64,000 nucleotides of DNA from [Phialemoniopsis] sp. UDSM-2020 (GCA_018873225.1 JAEILZ010000008.1:3224001-3288000); one strand, 5' to 3'. Counted from the first letter of the stretch, positions 11,667-23,750 are shown. Numbers and translations: made by a program. Notes: a model not told the origin generated them from the letters alone.

Positions 11667-12206
11667 CTATTGAATCTCTCCAGCACTGACAAGCTTGCGT
11701 GTGGTGGCGATGCTCGAGTCGACAGCCATCTTGGCGGTCTGTCCAGGGTTAGCATCCCATCGTAGTCAACACACCACCGTCAAACTCACCTTCTGATGCG
11801 TCGCCTCCTTCTCCCGGGCCTCGGCACTCCCCTCGGCGATGTCGTCGTGCTTCCACTCAAAAGCGTACGTGACAAACAGGTCCGACGCCTCCCCGCTCGG
11901 CCCGGCGCTGATGATGTTCATGACCTTGCTGCCGTTGTCGAGATGGTAGTCGACGCGGCACGGCGCGTAGCTGACGCACACCTCCTTGACCTTGCCGGCG
12001 GGCCCCGCTCCTGCCTTGAAGATAACTTGCCGGGTGATGGTGTTTCCGTCTTCGGAGAGCACCTCGGCGGACTCGATGGCGGGCACGAACTCCCAGGGCT
12101 GGCGGATCTTGCGCTGGAAGCCGGCCCAGACGTGCTCACGGGTCAGGACCGGGGTGGCGCCGGCCGGGTTGACCGGGGCGGTGTAGGCGAGGTGGAATGT
12201 GACCAT
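11667..12206 (-). CDS. DUF1857 (SRPBCC-like) protein
   Basis: Two exons on the minus strand: 12206-11790 and 11738-11667, 51-nt GT-AG intron, 162 aa. The N-terminal block HLAYTAPVNPAG, then VLTREHVWAGFQRKIRQPW, and the C-terminal VDSSIATTRKLVSAGEIQ tail match DUF1857, a small helix-grip fold family expected to bind a hydrophobic ligand. Without the second exon the protein would run into an out-of-place tail (VSLTVVC), so splicing is well supported. Convergent with the MFS gene, 293 bp between stops. No enzymatic role is established for the family. Confidence 0.88.
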
Positions 12207-12731
12207 GTTCGAAGGGGCTGTCGTGTGAATTGCAAGGATTTCAGCGTAGAGAGATGGCTCTGATAGAAGGGATAGCCTGATTGATGCTTGGCCTTGATCT
12301 GGAGTGAGTGATGCTTCGAGATCAGTGTGGGGAAGTCCGCAGTGGGACGGATGTTGTGTGGCAAAGCGTCCAGCCAGCCGGCCCCGGACCCCACCTGCTC
12401 ACCTCTACCCAGTCCTGCCTGCTGCATGTCGAGACTCAACAACACTTGATCACCGCCATGAGCCAGCAGAGAAAGCCCGTGCCATAAAGACAACACATCC
12501 TAGTTAAACTGGGTGAGTCGGACTCTAATTCAAGTGTCTTGTCCATGGAGCATTTTCTTTCTGTAAACTATCACTTTCTGCAAGTATCTGAGCTGGAAAA
12601 AGATGACGTGCTTTGCATGAAATCAAATGTGATTGAACGAGGCGCACTTGTATGAGTCACACGAGTACAGGAACATGCATATCGAATATTGATTTGACTT
12701 GAACGAAATCTATCAAGATAACACATTGTCC
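12207..12731. promoter_or_regulatory. Divergent promoter DUF1857 / APH kinase
   Basis: 525 bp between opposite start codons. Only short open frames without similarity occur here. No recognisable motif stands out. Confidence 0.35.
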
Positions 12732-14045
12732 ATGTCCCAAAGAATGGCACCCCTTGAACCATTTGAGAAAGAGGCACTTGTCTCTGCAATATTGCAAAAC
12801 CTTGAAGGCTCGAGATACGCTTGCTCATCGCTGATCCAATTGACGAATGGTACAACCAACTTTGTATACCGAGGCATTCTCAAGCAGCCTTTGGTGGAAG
12901 GTGATCGTTCACGGAACCCAGCAACAAGCGTCATAGTCAAACATTCAAGAAACCACGCAGCTCTGAACAAGAATCTGCCCCTCGACGTCTCTCGTACAGT
13001 AAGTTGCACTTAGTATCTCATGGGCCATGCTTCTACGCCTGGTTTCCGAGATTAACCCATGACTGCAGACAGTCGAGGAGACTATGCTTCATAGCCTGAC
13101 GTTCTTTACCCCGGAGGATGAAACTACCGTCAGAACACCTCGCCTATTGTTGTTCGACCGCGAGACCAATACGCAGATCCTGGAAGCCTTTGACAACGTC
13201 TTTGATCTCAAGTCGATACTTGTCTCACCCAATGTCGGCAGCATAATCACTCCGGCCACGGCCTTCTCTATTGGTCATAACCTAGGGTCATGGTTGTCAT
13301 CGTTTCACCGCTGGGCATCGGCGGCTGAACAGGCCCATCTGCGAGAAACGATTGGGCAAAACGAGTCGATGCGGAAGCTGAAGTACCAGATCACGTACAG
13401 CGGTTTTATAGAGATCCTGGAGCACTATCCAGAACTCGTACACGGCTACGAGAATGTCTTACAGGACATCCAGATAACTGCTGCGCATGACTTTGAGAGA
13501 CCGGCAGCCGACACCAAGGATGCTAGGGGCTGGGGCATCATCCATGGAGATTTCTGGTCTGGAAAGTAAGAAGGCCAGTCTCCCTTTTTATCATAACATT
13601 GATTTTAACACCTCAATGCAGTGTCCTGATACCCACCCCACCGTGGGAACACGCCCCGTCATCCGGGGCCCCTGATGAACTCTATGTCGTGGACTGGGAG
13701 TTCGCTCAGATCGGACCCCTGGCCTACGACATCGGCCAGATGATCAGCGATCTCTACGAGCGCCAGCACTTCAAGCATTTCACAGATGCGTCTTCGGCGA
13801 TTCGCGGCTTTATCGAGGGGTACGGTGCTCTGGACGAGGACACGGCTTTCAAAGCGGCGATACACACAGGCGTGCACCTGATCTGTTGGTTCAACAGGCG
13901 GGATCGAAGCGCTCCTCTGCCTGCTCCCGAGCATGTAGTTGTCGAGGCACTGACAATCGGCCGAGACTTCATGCTCAGAGGATGGGAGAGGGACAAACAA
14001 TGGTTCGCGGGAAGTATTTTGGCGCCACTGTTCGCCTCGACGTAA
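12732..14045 (+). CDS. APH/choline-kinase-fold phosphotransferase
   Basis: Three exons: 12732-12998, 13069-13565 and 13622-14045, GT-AG introns of 70 and 56 nt, 395 aa. A second in-frame ATG at 12744 is an equally good start; upstream codons in this frame lack an ATG. The kinase-like fold shows LTNGTTNFVYRG (nucleotide-binding loop region), IVKHSRNH, then the catalytic loop IIHGDFWSGN, whose Asn is completed across intron 2, and the metal-binding VVDWEFAQIGPLAYDIGQ. These define the fungal aminoglycoside-phosphotransferase-like family, which mostly phosphorylates small molecules or is uncharacterised. A possible extra donor just at the stop codon (14042) was not used. Substrate is unknown. 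Confidence 0.88.
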
Positions 14046-14600
14046 GTGTTCTTCACCCAGCTAGGAGGCTGGGTCTTTAGGGGTGACCTCAAAGCACTCA
14101 TACGTCTATTGCAGGACGTTACAGAATGACGCATTGCATTTTGCACGTGTCTGGCAGGATAGTACAAAGTCTAATCAATCAGGTGTTGGTATCATCGTAT
14201 GTAGAGTGAGTAATACAGGTACAAACGCTGAAACAAACAATGTTCTATATGCCATGTTCATGAAGGATGCTCTCCTTGGCTCGACCAGCCGTCCCGACCT
14301 CTTTCACCGGCTCCCAAGACATACGGGCATGCTCCTGCGTCTTCTCAACGCCATTTCGTCATCCAACTCCAGGTCGAGACCTTGTATGGTCGCTGTTCGT
14401 GCTGACCGCCTCGCCGTGTCATACGTCACGTCCGCTCTCGGGAGTGGTGGGTGTGTCAGCCCACGCGGAAAGAAAGTACCGGAATAAGAAAAGAGATCCA
14501 GGTTTCCAAGGTTCTGCAGTCTGATCCAAACCTCGCACGAAACATTATTAACTTCCCCAGAGACGCCTGAAAATGCTGCCATCGCGCTTCTTCCACTTCG
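14046..14600. other. Intergenic, 555 bp between convergent genes
   Basis: Both flanking genes end here. A 134-codon frame at 14083-14487 has no ATG-preceding promoter space and no similarity, and is treated as chance. Confidence 0.5.
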
Positions 14601-16332
14601 TTAGGCCTTGGTCCACGTCACGAGGATGACACCGGTGCCACGCCCGTCTTTCCTCCGCACGAGGTAGTGAGTCACGTCGCCGGTGGTCTTGTCGACTTCG
14701 GACTTCTCGAACAAGTACTGAATCTTGCCCTCGTCCTTGGGCTTGAGCGGCTCGAGCGAGTACTTCCAGCTGGTCGGAATGTCCCAGATCGTGAGCTTCC
14801 ACGTATGCTCCATAGCGCTCTCGACCTGGGAGGCGAGCTCCGTCTCGTTGTAGCTGTACTTGACAATGGAGAAGCCGTTCGCCATCTGCCAGCCGTCCTT
14901 GAACTTGACGTTCTGGAGGACGCAGGGCTGGCCGCAGACTTCGCTGACCGAGGCAACGGTAGGCATGTCGTGATGGTGCCAAGTCTTCCAGTGATGTACG
15001 CTGACGGGCTGGGGCCGGATGGCCTCGTAGAAACCAGTGACATCGTGGTGCAGATCGAGCTGGTACAGGTCGTGCTCCATGGAGAGCTTCGTGGTCGTAT
15101 ACTTGAAAACACAGTCGGCGACGCGCGAGTCGCCAAAGATGTTGGGTAGGTTGATGCAGTCTTCTGCGTGCGGGTGTATCTGCTCGATGAGGGGCCGCGA
15201 CATGAAGACGCCGGCGCCGCCAATGGCGAAAATGCCTCCCTCGTCGATGTTCCACTTGTTCTCGGACGTTGCGCCGACGTACCAGGAGCGCTTCGGGTTG
15301 TATTTGTTCAGCATGTCGAGCAGGCTGTTCATGCTGAAGAAGAAGGTATCGTCATCGATGATGGACACCCACTCGGTCTTGGGCTCGAGGTGGTCGCCGA
15401 GGATGCCAATAAGTTCGACATAGCGATCGAGGTACTCGAGGGGGGACTCGATCAGGGTCAGGGAGATGTTGTGCTTCTTGTACAGCTCGACGGCCTCGGC
15501 GACGGAGAGCTCGTCGGTATTGTTGGGGTCGTGGGGCGCGATACTGACGACGAAGCGGACGCCGGTGTTGGAGGCCCAGTGCTTGAAGCCGCGGAGGGCA
15601 TCGGGCAGGCGCTCGAGGGTGGTGGCGGCGCCAATGATTATATGTGAGGCATCGGGGGTGGGGGCCTGGCGAGCGACATCGACGGTCAGGGTTCTCGTCG
15701 GGTGCTCCGTCTTTGCAGCCGCAAGAACGCGCTCGTCGACATTCTCCGAGCTGTTGGTGTCGAGGCGGACGGTCGAGAAGAGGGGGAGGCTAGAGTCGAG
15801 CTGCTGTGCGAGGGGCGGCTCCTGGTCGATAAACTTGGGGCGCAGGCTGAGCGTGGCGACCTCGACCTCGGCGTTGAAGTCCTTGAGGCCGAACAGGTCA
15901 AACTTTGGTGCCTCTGGGGGCGGAGGCGGACCGGCGGGACGGGCCCGTTGCAGGAAGGGCGCATGTCTGTAGGTGACGGCGAGCCAGAGGGCGATTGTCG
16001 TGAGGGCCAGAACGGCGGCGACGTGAGCCACGCGCTTGGGCAATCGCAGCAACATGATTGCAGGGGCTGGCGAGGCAAGCACGCAGAAGAGGTTAGTTAT
16101 GATGCAACAGAATGGCGCATTGCGCAGCGAATTGCCTCGATGAAGAGACTGGCAGACAGTGGCTGAGACGACAGAGGAGGAGGTCTGGTAAAAGGAGGAA
16201 AAAAGTTGTTGGTAGCGGCACAGCCAGTAGGCACTCACCAAATTGATTTGCGACAGCGGGGCGCCGCCGGCTCGACGCGCCGTCGTCGATGGAAGACAGG
16301 TCGATGCGCACGCCGTCGTCGCTCTTGTTCAT
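14601..16332 (-). CDS. GT31-like (DUF604/fringe-type) glycosyltransferase, type II membrane protein
   Basis: Two exons on the minus strand: 16332-16239 and 16066-14601, intron 172 nt, phase 1, 519 aa. An alternative is a single-exon form starting at the ATG at 16055. The short N-terminal cytoplasmic tail is followed by a signal anchor (RVAHVAAVLALTTIALWLAV), a Pro-rich stem, and a lumenal catalytic domain. The DxD-type motif is SIIDDDTFFFSM, and the GGIFAIGGAGVFMSRPLI block and EDCINLPNIFGDSRVADC match the fringe-like domain. It probably transfers a sugar to glycoproteins in the Golgi. Acceptor and sugar unknown. The two-exon model is preferred because the spliced frame adds a tidy 31-residue tail with a good donor (GTGAGT) and acceptor (CCAG). 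Confidence 0.87.
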
Positions 16333-17951
16333 GACGGCTCCAGAGGTTTGCCTTAGTTATGCCTCCTCAATCCTTCAGCAATGGGTCGGGGAGTCTTTTT
16401 CACATTTAAAACGGGTTGACAGGAATGGATGGCCACATGCTGCTGGGATCTTCAGGGGACAAGATGATTATGCTTAACAAGAGGGACAAAATCTTGGTTC
16501 CGCGCCTCGCATCATCTTCCTTGGCGAGGATCCAAAATTAAAGGTTCTGTCAAAGATTGCGACCCCTGCAGCCCCTGGACCGTGTTCTACGCAGAGACCT
16601 GCCCTGCCGTACTATCCAATCCATGGTACTTATCTGATGCAAATATGCGCGTCGATGTTGCGAGAGGCTTGCCAGCGATAAGTATTCCCCTCTGCATTGG
16701 ATTCATGTCTCTTTGTAGCCTATCGCCAAGATATCTAGCGAGTGGAGGACTTGGAAATAGGCATCGCTTGGCACTCGCATCTGTCAATCCAGGACAGTAT
16801 GAAAAGCATCAAAAGATGCTTCCAGACAGCCCAAAGCCTTGAAGTTCGTGAGCGCTTGTTGCAGCGTCACGATATACCAAGTGCGGCACGATAAGAAGTG
16901 GCTTTCACATGATTAAATTCCATGGACACCAGACATTTGGACAGGTCCAGGCCAGTGACGAAATGGCACGGCTTTCCTGCGAGACGGGTCCCCTACAGAG
17001 TAGATCTGCAGCGGGAGAGGGGGGTGTGTGTGTGGAATGGCTTGAATGGATACTGGGTGGAACATACCTAGGTACAAAATGCGCGGTTCACAATGACGAT
17101 GACGACCGAAATTGTGGCGTCCTGTCAAATCAAGGCAATTATTTCTTTTTAGTCCGAGTAGCTCCAATCAGCTCCAAACCGCGGGTGCCTCTGATATGGT
17201 CAGATAGACGGGATACTTTGGATCGGCTTAGACTTTTGGTTTAGCACTGAACCAAAACAAGTACAATCTTGTCTCGACAGAAACCGGTGCTGCAGTGATT
17301 GATCCGATGTCATAGATATTCGGACATTGAGCTGAATTATGAATTATGTGCCAGTCGGCAATTGTGAAATGTGTTCTCTTTTTGTGGGAGTAGGATCGTC
17401 TGCATCCATGGATCCCAGGGCCACGGAACCCCTACAGTGGCTAGAGCACTCGAGCAGTCCGCTGCTTCGGGGCATTCATTACGTGATCCAGGGTAGCTTC
17501 AGCTGGGTTGGGTCGCTGTGGAGGGGACTTGTCGTCAGAGCGTGGGGCGTGCTAGCAGAGTATCGGAGGGGGTGTGGTGACGCACCGACCAAGCCAACCA
17601 GCCCAAGGCCACTGAGAGAGCTCCATAGCTGTCTCTGTCCAGCTTGGATTTTTGGATTTTGGGGACACTTGTTTGACGACTTCGATTGCATTCCGTCACC
17701 AGCCACCTTTGCCCGCTCCACCTGCAACCTGCACCTCACCTCCAAAGTGCCACCAGCTTGCCTTTTTAACCTTTCCGCCTTTCCACTCCACGGACCTCAC
17801 CACCACCACCAGCATCACCGCCTGTCTTCAACCCGGCTCTTCTTCAGCTGTAACAATAACAACCTGCCACGGTATCAACACCATAGACTGCCCTTTGCAC
17901 TGCTCTCTCTCGACTGCGCTCCCAGCAACCGGCCCTTGATCGCGCCCGACA
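16333..17951. promoter_or_regulatory. Divergent intergenic, 1.6 kb
   Basis: Between opposite start codons. The 300 bases before 17952 are pyrimidine-rich with runs of CCACCA and AAC, the usual look of a highly expressed fungal promoter and 5' UTR. A 309-codon plus-strand frame starting at 17339 overlaps the next gene in another frame and is a shadow. Confidence 0.45.
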
Positions 17952-19127
17952 ATGGCTCCTCCACCGCCCGCCAACATGCCTCTGGCCGAGAGGGTGTTGG
18001 CCCTTGCCAAGACCCTGCAGTGTACGTTGCTCTTTGCCTTTCATGCTCTCGTGATACCGTCCTCAAAGCTAACGTGACAAAAATACAGTCGCTTGGTTCG
18101 TTGGGTACGTCAACAATGCCATTCTTTCCCCCTCTCTGTGCCCAGGCCCATCCGGCTTCGGCTCGAGGCTACCCTCAGTCTTCCGTTGAACACGCGACGT
18201 CTCTCCAACGCGGCCAGCGAGATTATTACGCTGGATACTGCTCGCACAGCTCTTTGAACTGTCGCTGACCTGCTGTTGATCCATAGACACCTGACTCTGA
18301 TCCTGTGCATCACGCGCTACTCGTTCTCGTGGATCCGCATGCACTACTACACCCGCATGGCCCAGCTCTCCTACCGCGTTGCCTTCATTGCCGCGGCTGC
18401 AACATACGGCATCGTTGTGTACAAGACCCTGCGTGCCCGCACCAAGTCCAAGCAGGGCTTCGGTGGTCCCGTTGGCCTGCTCAGTGACGAGAACGTGCAG
18501 TACCTGCGTAGGTTGAACCCTTCTTTTTCCATTCTAGACTGGAACGGCTTGACTAAAAACCTCTCCTACACAGTCATGGCCCTGGTCTGGCTCTTCTCTC
18601 CCCAGTACCCTCTCGCCATGCTCCCTTACGGCATCTACTCGGTCTTCCACGTCGCGACCTACACCCGCGCCAACCTGATCCCCACGCTGGTCCCGCCCAA
18701 GCAGGTCGCCCCTGCTGCCGGTGCCTCTCCCAACGCCAAGCCTCAGTATACCACCCACCCCGTTGCTGATGCCATTGGCAACTTTGTCAAGGAGTACTAT
18801 GACACCTCCATGTCTGTCGTCTCCGGGCTCGAGATTCTGCTGTGGATCCGCCTCCTGCTCGCCGCCATCTTCTTCCAGCGCCGTTCCTGGATCCTGATTG
18901 CCATCTACACGACCTTCCTTCGCGCCCGCTTCTCCCAGAGCGTGCACGTTCAGAACTCGTTCGCTCAGCTTGAGGCTCGCGTCGACAACCTTACCGGTGC
19001 TCAGGGCACGTCTCCCGCCGCTCGCCAGGTCTGGGACGGCGTCAAGAACGGCGCGCGCCAGTTCCACGCCGCTACTGATGTCAACCGCTACCTGAACGGC
19101 GCTTCCGCTCCCAAGAAGACTTCTTAA
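17952..19127 (+). CDS. TMEM33/Pom33/Tts1-type ER membrane protein
   Basis: Four exons: 17952-18021, 18089-18104, 18287-18507 and 18574-19127, giving 286 aa. The second exon is only 16 nt and adds FAWFV plus part of a Gly; it is required to join the N-terminal helix (MPLAERVLALAKTLQ) to the first membrane span (VGHLTLILCITRYSFSW). Further spans follow around YRVAFIAAAATYGIVVY, MALVWLFSPQYPLAMLPYGI and LLWIRLLLAAIFF, then an amphipathic tail. This is the layout of the Pom33/Tts1/TMEM33 family, which shapes tubular ER and helps place nuclear pore complexes. All introns GT-AG (67, 182 and 66 nt) with matching phases. Confidence 0.9.
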
Positions 19128-20095
19128 AGGCGCCCGATAGATATCACAGGCCTGCACTTTGAGACAACAAGTACGGCACAGGCCTCGCGAGAATGCCACT
19201 AGACATTTACTAGCGCTCTCCCTAACATGCAAAGGAGAGCAAATTTGACGACAGCTGTACTCGTCACAAACAAATACGAATGACTCGAACTACCGCAGCC
19301 TACAAATGCTTTTTGAGAGGCCTGGCGATGGGCCTACGGGCATTGATCCGGGAACACGGACCGGGAGGGGCATAGGGATGGGATGGAATGGCAGCCGGGG
19401 CGGCTGCAGGACATGGAGCAGGAACTGTCGCAAGGGAAGCACGAAAAAGGAGGGACTGGGAGGACATTCAGAGGAACCTCGTCATCAACATCATCATCAT
19501 CATCCGTCTTTGCTGTCTAGGTTTATATATGACGCTGGAGTTGGCAGGAGCAGGACGAGGCTGGTTCGGCGCCTCGGACAAGACTCTTTTGTTCTTTGTA
19601 TGATGCGCTTTGCACCTCTTGATATTTTGCATTTTGCTTTTCCAGTAATCGTTTAGGCGAATACCTCCTCGATAATAGTAAGCCTCACGCTTCCTACGAA
19701 CTGAACTGTTCTTGATTGGCCGTGATGATGGTCTGTTCTGAGTCGTATTGATGGATCGTTGTGTGTTCTGTCGTTATGATGCCAAGACCCGCCCGTCCCA
19801 CTAATGGGGGGAGCCAACACCAGAGCTCAGCTCGATGACGTCGCAACTGCAACCATGGACCATGGACTGCATTCCGCCTTGCGAAGAGCACATGCAGCCT
19901 TTTGCTCACTGCTCGCGTGTGCCTGATTAAATATCCTCCGAGCAACAAGAGTCTAGCGTTTGCATCTCATATATCAGCAGGCACAAGTGTTCTTGTCAAT
20001 CGAACCATCCACACTTCCCCGTCGATCGCGCCATTGGCATCAAGACGACACTATTCATCCCAGAATTCCGCCTCTAGCAGCAGGACGGCCTTTCC
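19128..20095. other. Intergenic, 968 bp
   Basis: 3' UTR of the TMEM33-like gene and promoter of the PTEN gene. Holds a short CAT microsatellite at 19489-19504. Nothing else seen. Confidence 0.5.
19489..19504. repeat. CAT trinucleotide microsatellite, about 5 units
   Basis: Five tandem CAT units plus one base, in non-coding DNA, preceded by a degenerate copy. Confidence 0.8.
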
Positions 20096-22096
20096 ATGAC
20101 ATCGCTGCTGCGCCAGATCGTGGCCGGCCCACGTGCCAAGCATGCCGAGACGGGCCTCGATCTTTGCTATGTTACCTCGGACCTGATCGCAACGTATGTA
20201 TCGCCGCCGACACAATCTCTCCCCAGATCTTGTCCCATTGACTAACCGCAACGCCCACCCCATAGTTCAGGTCCCTCACAGACATACCCGCAGCGCGCCT
20301 ATCGCAACCCGCTCGACCGACTCGTAGCCTACCTCGACTCCAAGCACGGCGACAACTGGGCGATATGGGAGTTCCGCGCCGAGGGCACGGGCTACCCGGA
20401 CGAGGCCGTCTACGGCCGCATACGCCACTACCCCTGGCCGGACCACCACCCGCCGCCCTTCCGGCTCGTGCCCCTGATCGTCGCGAGCATGCGCAACTGG
20501 ATGGCCGGCGGGGACCTGCACGGCGCCATGGTCGAGGACGTCGACGACGCGCCCGAGAAGGACAAGGGGAAGGGGAGCGGGCGGGTCATCGTCGTGCACT
20601 GCAAGGCGGGCAAGGGCCGGTCCGGGACGATGGCGTGCAGTTATTTGATTTCGCAGCGCGGGTGGACGCCGCAGGACGCGCTGGCGCGGTTCACGGCGCG
20701 GCGGATGAGGCCTAGTTTTGGGTCGGGCGTGTCGATCCCGTCGCAGCTGCGGACGATTAGTTATGTCGACCGGTGGACGCGGCACGGGAAAAAGTATGTG
20801 GACCAGGAGGTGGAGATTGTTGAGATACACGTCTGGGGCCTTAGGAACGGCGTCAAGGTGTCGGTGCAAGGGTACGTCGAGGAGGGCAAGAAGATTCACA
20901 ATTTCCACACGTTCAAGTCGAGCGAGCGGTACGTCGTCGAGGGCAACGCGCCGGGGGGCGGAGGCGTGCTGGACATGGTCACGGATATGGCTGGCTACGT
21001 GGCGCCTCTTGAGGGAGATGCTGAGATTGAGGAGCATGCCGACTACGATGCGATTGTGGACAACAAGGCGGATGGCAAGGACAAGGACAAGGACAGTGAG
21101 GAGAGCAAGGCGGAGGCTGCAAATGACGTGCCGAAACGGAGCAAGTCTAAGAAACTCGACAAGGCGACGAGCATAATGCGGAAGCTATCCAAGTCTAAGA
21201 AGCGCGAGGATAGTCTACCGCCAAAGCGAAGCAAGACCATCGACACCACCCACCTGACGACGGGATCTGCCGCGTCCCTCAATTCTCCCAAAGGCGCCGC
21301 TGCCGATGCCTCGGGACCAGACCAGTCGCAGACCAGCCTGTCCAGCTCCGGACGCGCCAGCACTTTCGCCGCGCCCGACGAGCCAGGCGGGCAGGCCGTC
21401 ATCTTCAAGCCGGCCACGCCGGTGCGGGTGCCCAACAGCGACATCAACATCGACCTCGAGAGGCGGACCAAGCCGCCCGCCGCCATGGGCCTGACGATGG
21501 TGACGTCGGTCGCACACGTTTGGTTCAACGCCTTCTTCGAGGGCAACGGGCCCGAGCGGGACGGCAGACCCGAAACGAGCGGCGTGTTCGAGATCGACTG
21601 GGACCGGATGGACGGGATCAAGGGGAGCAGTCGGCGGGGCACGAGGGCGGCGGACCGGATCGCCGTGGTGTGGCGGGTCGCGGGGACCGGGAGGGAGGAG
21701 CAGAGGGAAGGTGTGCCGAAGGTGCGGGTCGGCGACGAAGACGAGCCGGGCGAGGGGGAGCCGGTGCCGCAGATGAAGGCGGCGGACTGGAAGGGGGCGA
21801 GTAGCCGGGACGACACGGCCGGGGATGCGGGGCAGAAGAGGCTTGGGCTCCGGGTCAAGTCGCCTGATAGTGCGGACGTGAGTGCCGCGAGCAGTATTAG
21901 CGGGCCGGCTGAGGAGGAGAGTGGCGGCGGCGGCGGCAGTGGAGGAGAGGGAGGTGCTTCTGGGAAGGAGGGGGATGAGGACTCGCTTAAGGGGGTCAAG
22001 ACTAGTGGGCCTGAGGGGGAGGTGCTGAAGGATGGGGATGGGGATGATGATGGCGGTGGTGGGAAGACGGCGAAGAATGGGTTTATTATAGAGTAG
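20096..22096 (+). CDS. PTEN: PTEN-type phosphatidylinositol phosphatase
   Basis: Two exons, 20096-20193 and 20266-22096, 72-nt GT-AG intron, 642 aa. The N-terminal LLRQIVAGPRAKHAETGLDL and CYVTSDLIAT, then SGPSQTYPQRAYRNP and YPWPDHHPPPF are hallmark fungal PTEN blocks. The P-loop is HCKAGKGRSG, with catalytic Cys about residue 145 and the two Lys that favour PI(3,4,5)P3 substrates. The C2/tensin domain follows (VEIVEIHVWGLRNGVKVSVQ and KIHNFHTFKSSERYVVEG). Residues from about 310 are an added Lys/Glu-rich and Gly-rich region, interrupted by a piece of folded sequence (TMVTSVAHVWFNAFFEG) resembling the end of the C2 domain. Predicted to lower PI3K signalling at membranes. The large C2 insertion is usual for filamentous fungi. 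Confidence 0.93.
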
Positions 22097-22560
22097 AGAA
22101 GAGAAGAGACGGGTTGCAGTTGTGACTGGGTTTGATGCATGGCGTTTAGGTCGGGATAGGTACTACATGTGGACATTCGTAGCAGGTAACAATTTTAGAG
22201 CGATTTAAGATAACATGATCATTAAAATATTTGTTTCATCCAACGTACAAGCTGCACTGCCTGTCAGAGATATACAGTATTTGTTCTCAAGAATCAAAGG
22301 AGCTTCGAACCATCTCGAGCTTCCTGAAGAATGACGTGCCACGAGGAGCTGTGGAAGCTGTAGTGGGGCGCCCAGCCCGATCGTTCGCCCTAAAGGAAGG
22401 AACCCTTGCAGAGCGGCTCCAGGTTTGCAACGACACCTCATCTCTCACTAAGAACTTTCACGGAACACAGCCTTGAAACAGTTTCAGCCACGCAGCTCTT
22501 ACGAAAAACGAGGTATTTCAAGAGCTCATCCGATCTCAGCGCTGTCATTCTTCACACATA
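22097..22560. other. Intergenic, 464 bp
   Basis: Head-to-tail spacer between the PTEN and rhodanese-fold phosphatase genes; the latter half is its promoter. No motif recognised. Confidence 0.5.
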
Positions 22561-23127
22561 ATGGCCAACGTTGCCAATCTCCAGCGGATATCAGCGACGG
22601 CGCTGTCGGATATCCTGCTCGCTGAGCAGCTTGCTGCAAATCCCAAGGTTGCTGTCGTGGACGTCCGTGATGACGGCAAGTATTCCCTGCTTCTAATTTA
22701 TGTATCATGCTCAACCGGCTAACAAGACAAACAAGACCACATTGGAGGACACATCAAGGGCTCATTGCACTTCCCCTCTCAGAGCCTCGACGCCATGCTG
22801 CCCACGCTCGTTCGCAAGCTCGAGGACAAGAGCATGGTGGTCTTTCACTGCGCGCTGTCACAGCAGAGAGGGCCCGGCGCAGCGCTGAGATATATGCGCG
22901 AGCGCGAGAGCATCCTGGCCAAGCCTGCCAAGCTAGAGACCTCGGCAGACGGTGCGGCAGAGCAGCTCGAGGGCGAGAAGGCTGGTACCGGAGAGAAGAA
23001 GAGCAAAGAGCAAAAGGTGTACGTCCTGGACAGGGGTTTCGTGGGCTGGCAGGAGATGTTTGCCCAGGACGAGAGGTTGACGGAGGGATATCGAAAGGAG
23101 TTGTGGGAGGATGGGTACTGGGGCTGA
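22561..23127 (+). CDS. Cdc25/rhodanese-fold phosphatase (Ibp1/Ych1/Acr2 type)
   Basis: Two exons, 22561-22675 and 22736-23127, 168 aa. The intron (22676-22735) starts with GCAAGT, not GT; only this GC donor keeps the frame and restores VVDVRDDDHIGGHIKGS, the conserved rhodanese beta-strand and loop. The active-site loop is FHCALSQQRGP (HCX5R), as in Cdc25-like small phosphatases and arsenate reductases. The insert AGTGEKKSKEQ before the last strand (KVYVLDRGFVGWQEMF) is lineage-specific. The protein is expected in nucleus or cytosol, acting as a phosphatase or arsenate reductase; the loop alone does not decide which. Head-to-tail with PTEN. Confidence 0.9.
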
Positions 23128-23750
23128 ACGGGACTCAAAGACTTGGTATGTCCTCCTGAGCACATCTTTCATCAATGAAGCGACTTGAGAAGAATCAAAG
23201 AACGTTTGGTCTCGTCTCGAGAAGTTTCTCAGTCTATCCTTGTGCCAATTGGGATCCTGCCATGTTCATTACCGCACTGCTCCGCAGGGGTGTGCATCCT
23301 TGAATCAAGCATGGCATTGCCCACCTCGTTATGCCCAAAATTCCCCTTGCAATTCTCCATCTGTTGAACTTCTGTCTCCCTGATATCACCAAAGTGAAGA
23401 TGGTACCACTGGCAGTCAAAGAGATGGTCCTGTGCCCAGCCATGGGCAAGGCAGGGTGGAGAGGCAGCTTTGGGAGCATCACAAGACCAATTCTTCACAA
23501 ACTTTCACAAATCTCACCTTCTTCTCACCTTGAATCTGGCCCCTCAGTCCGGAAAACAACAGCTCCCAGGATGGCACTAGTCTTGCGAATATCCAGGAGA
23601 CGCGCCTCCTGGCCGTCTCCCACAACACCATCCCCGCCACTTCCATCCCATCGTTTCCATCCCCCGTGCTATCCCCATCTCGATCTCCATCCCGTCTTTC
23701 ATCTCGCTCCTGCTAGACAATCTCGTCTCTACTGAGACTACTCGGCCCCA
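23128..23750. other. Intergenic, 623 bp
   Basis: Promoter of the next gene, with a CT-rich stretch (23600-23730) typical of fungal 5' UTRs. Short antisense frames are chance. Confidence 0.5.

Noticed and set aside
14042..14487. Possible extra exon at the end of the APH-fold gene, using a GTAAGT donor overlapping the stop
   Set aside because: It would add over 110 residues with no similarity to the family; the protein ends normally at 14045.
17339..18268. 309-codon plus frame before and across the TMEM33-like gene start
   Set aside because: Runs through promoter, exon 1, introns and micro-exon in a different frame from the conserved protein.
21043..22176. 377-codon antisense frame over the PTEN tail
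   Set aside because: Shadow of the low-complexity, GC-rich sense frame; Ser/Pro-rich without structure.
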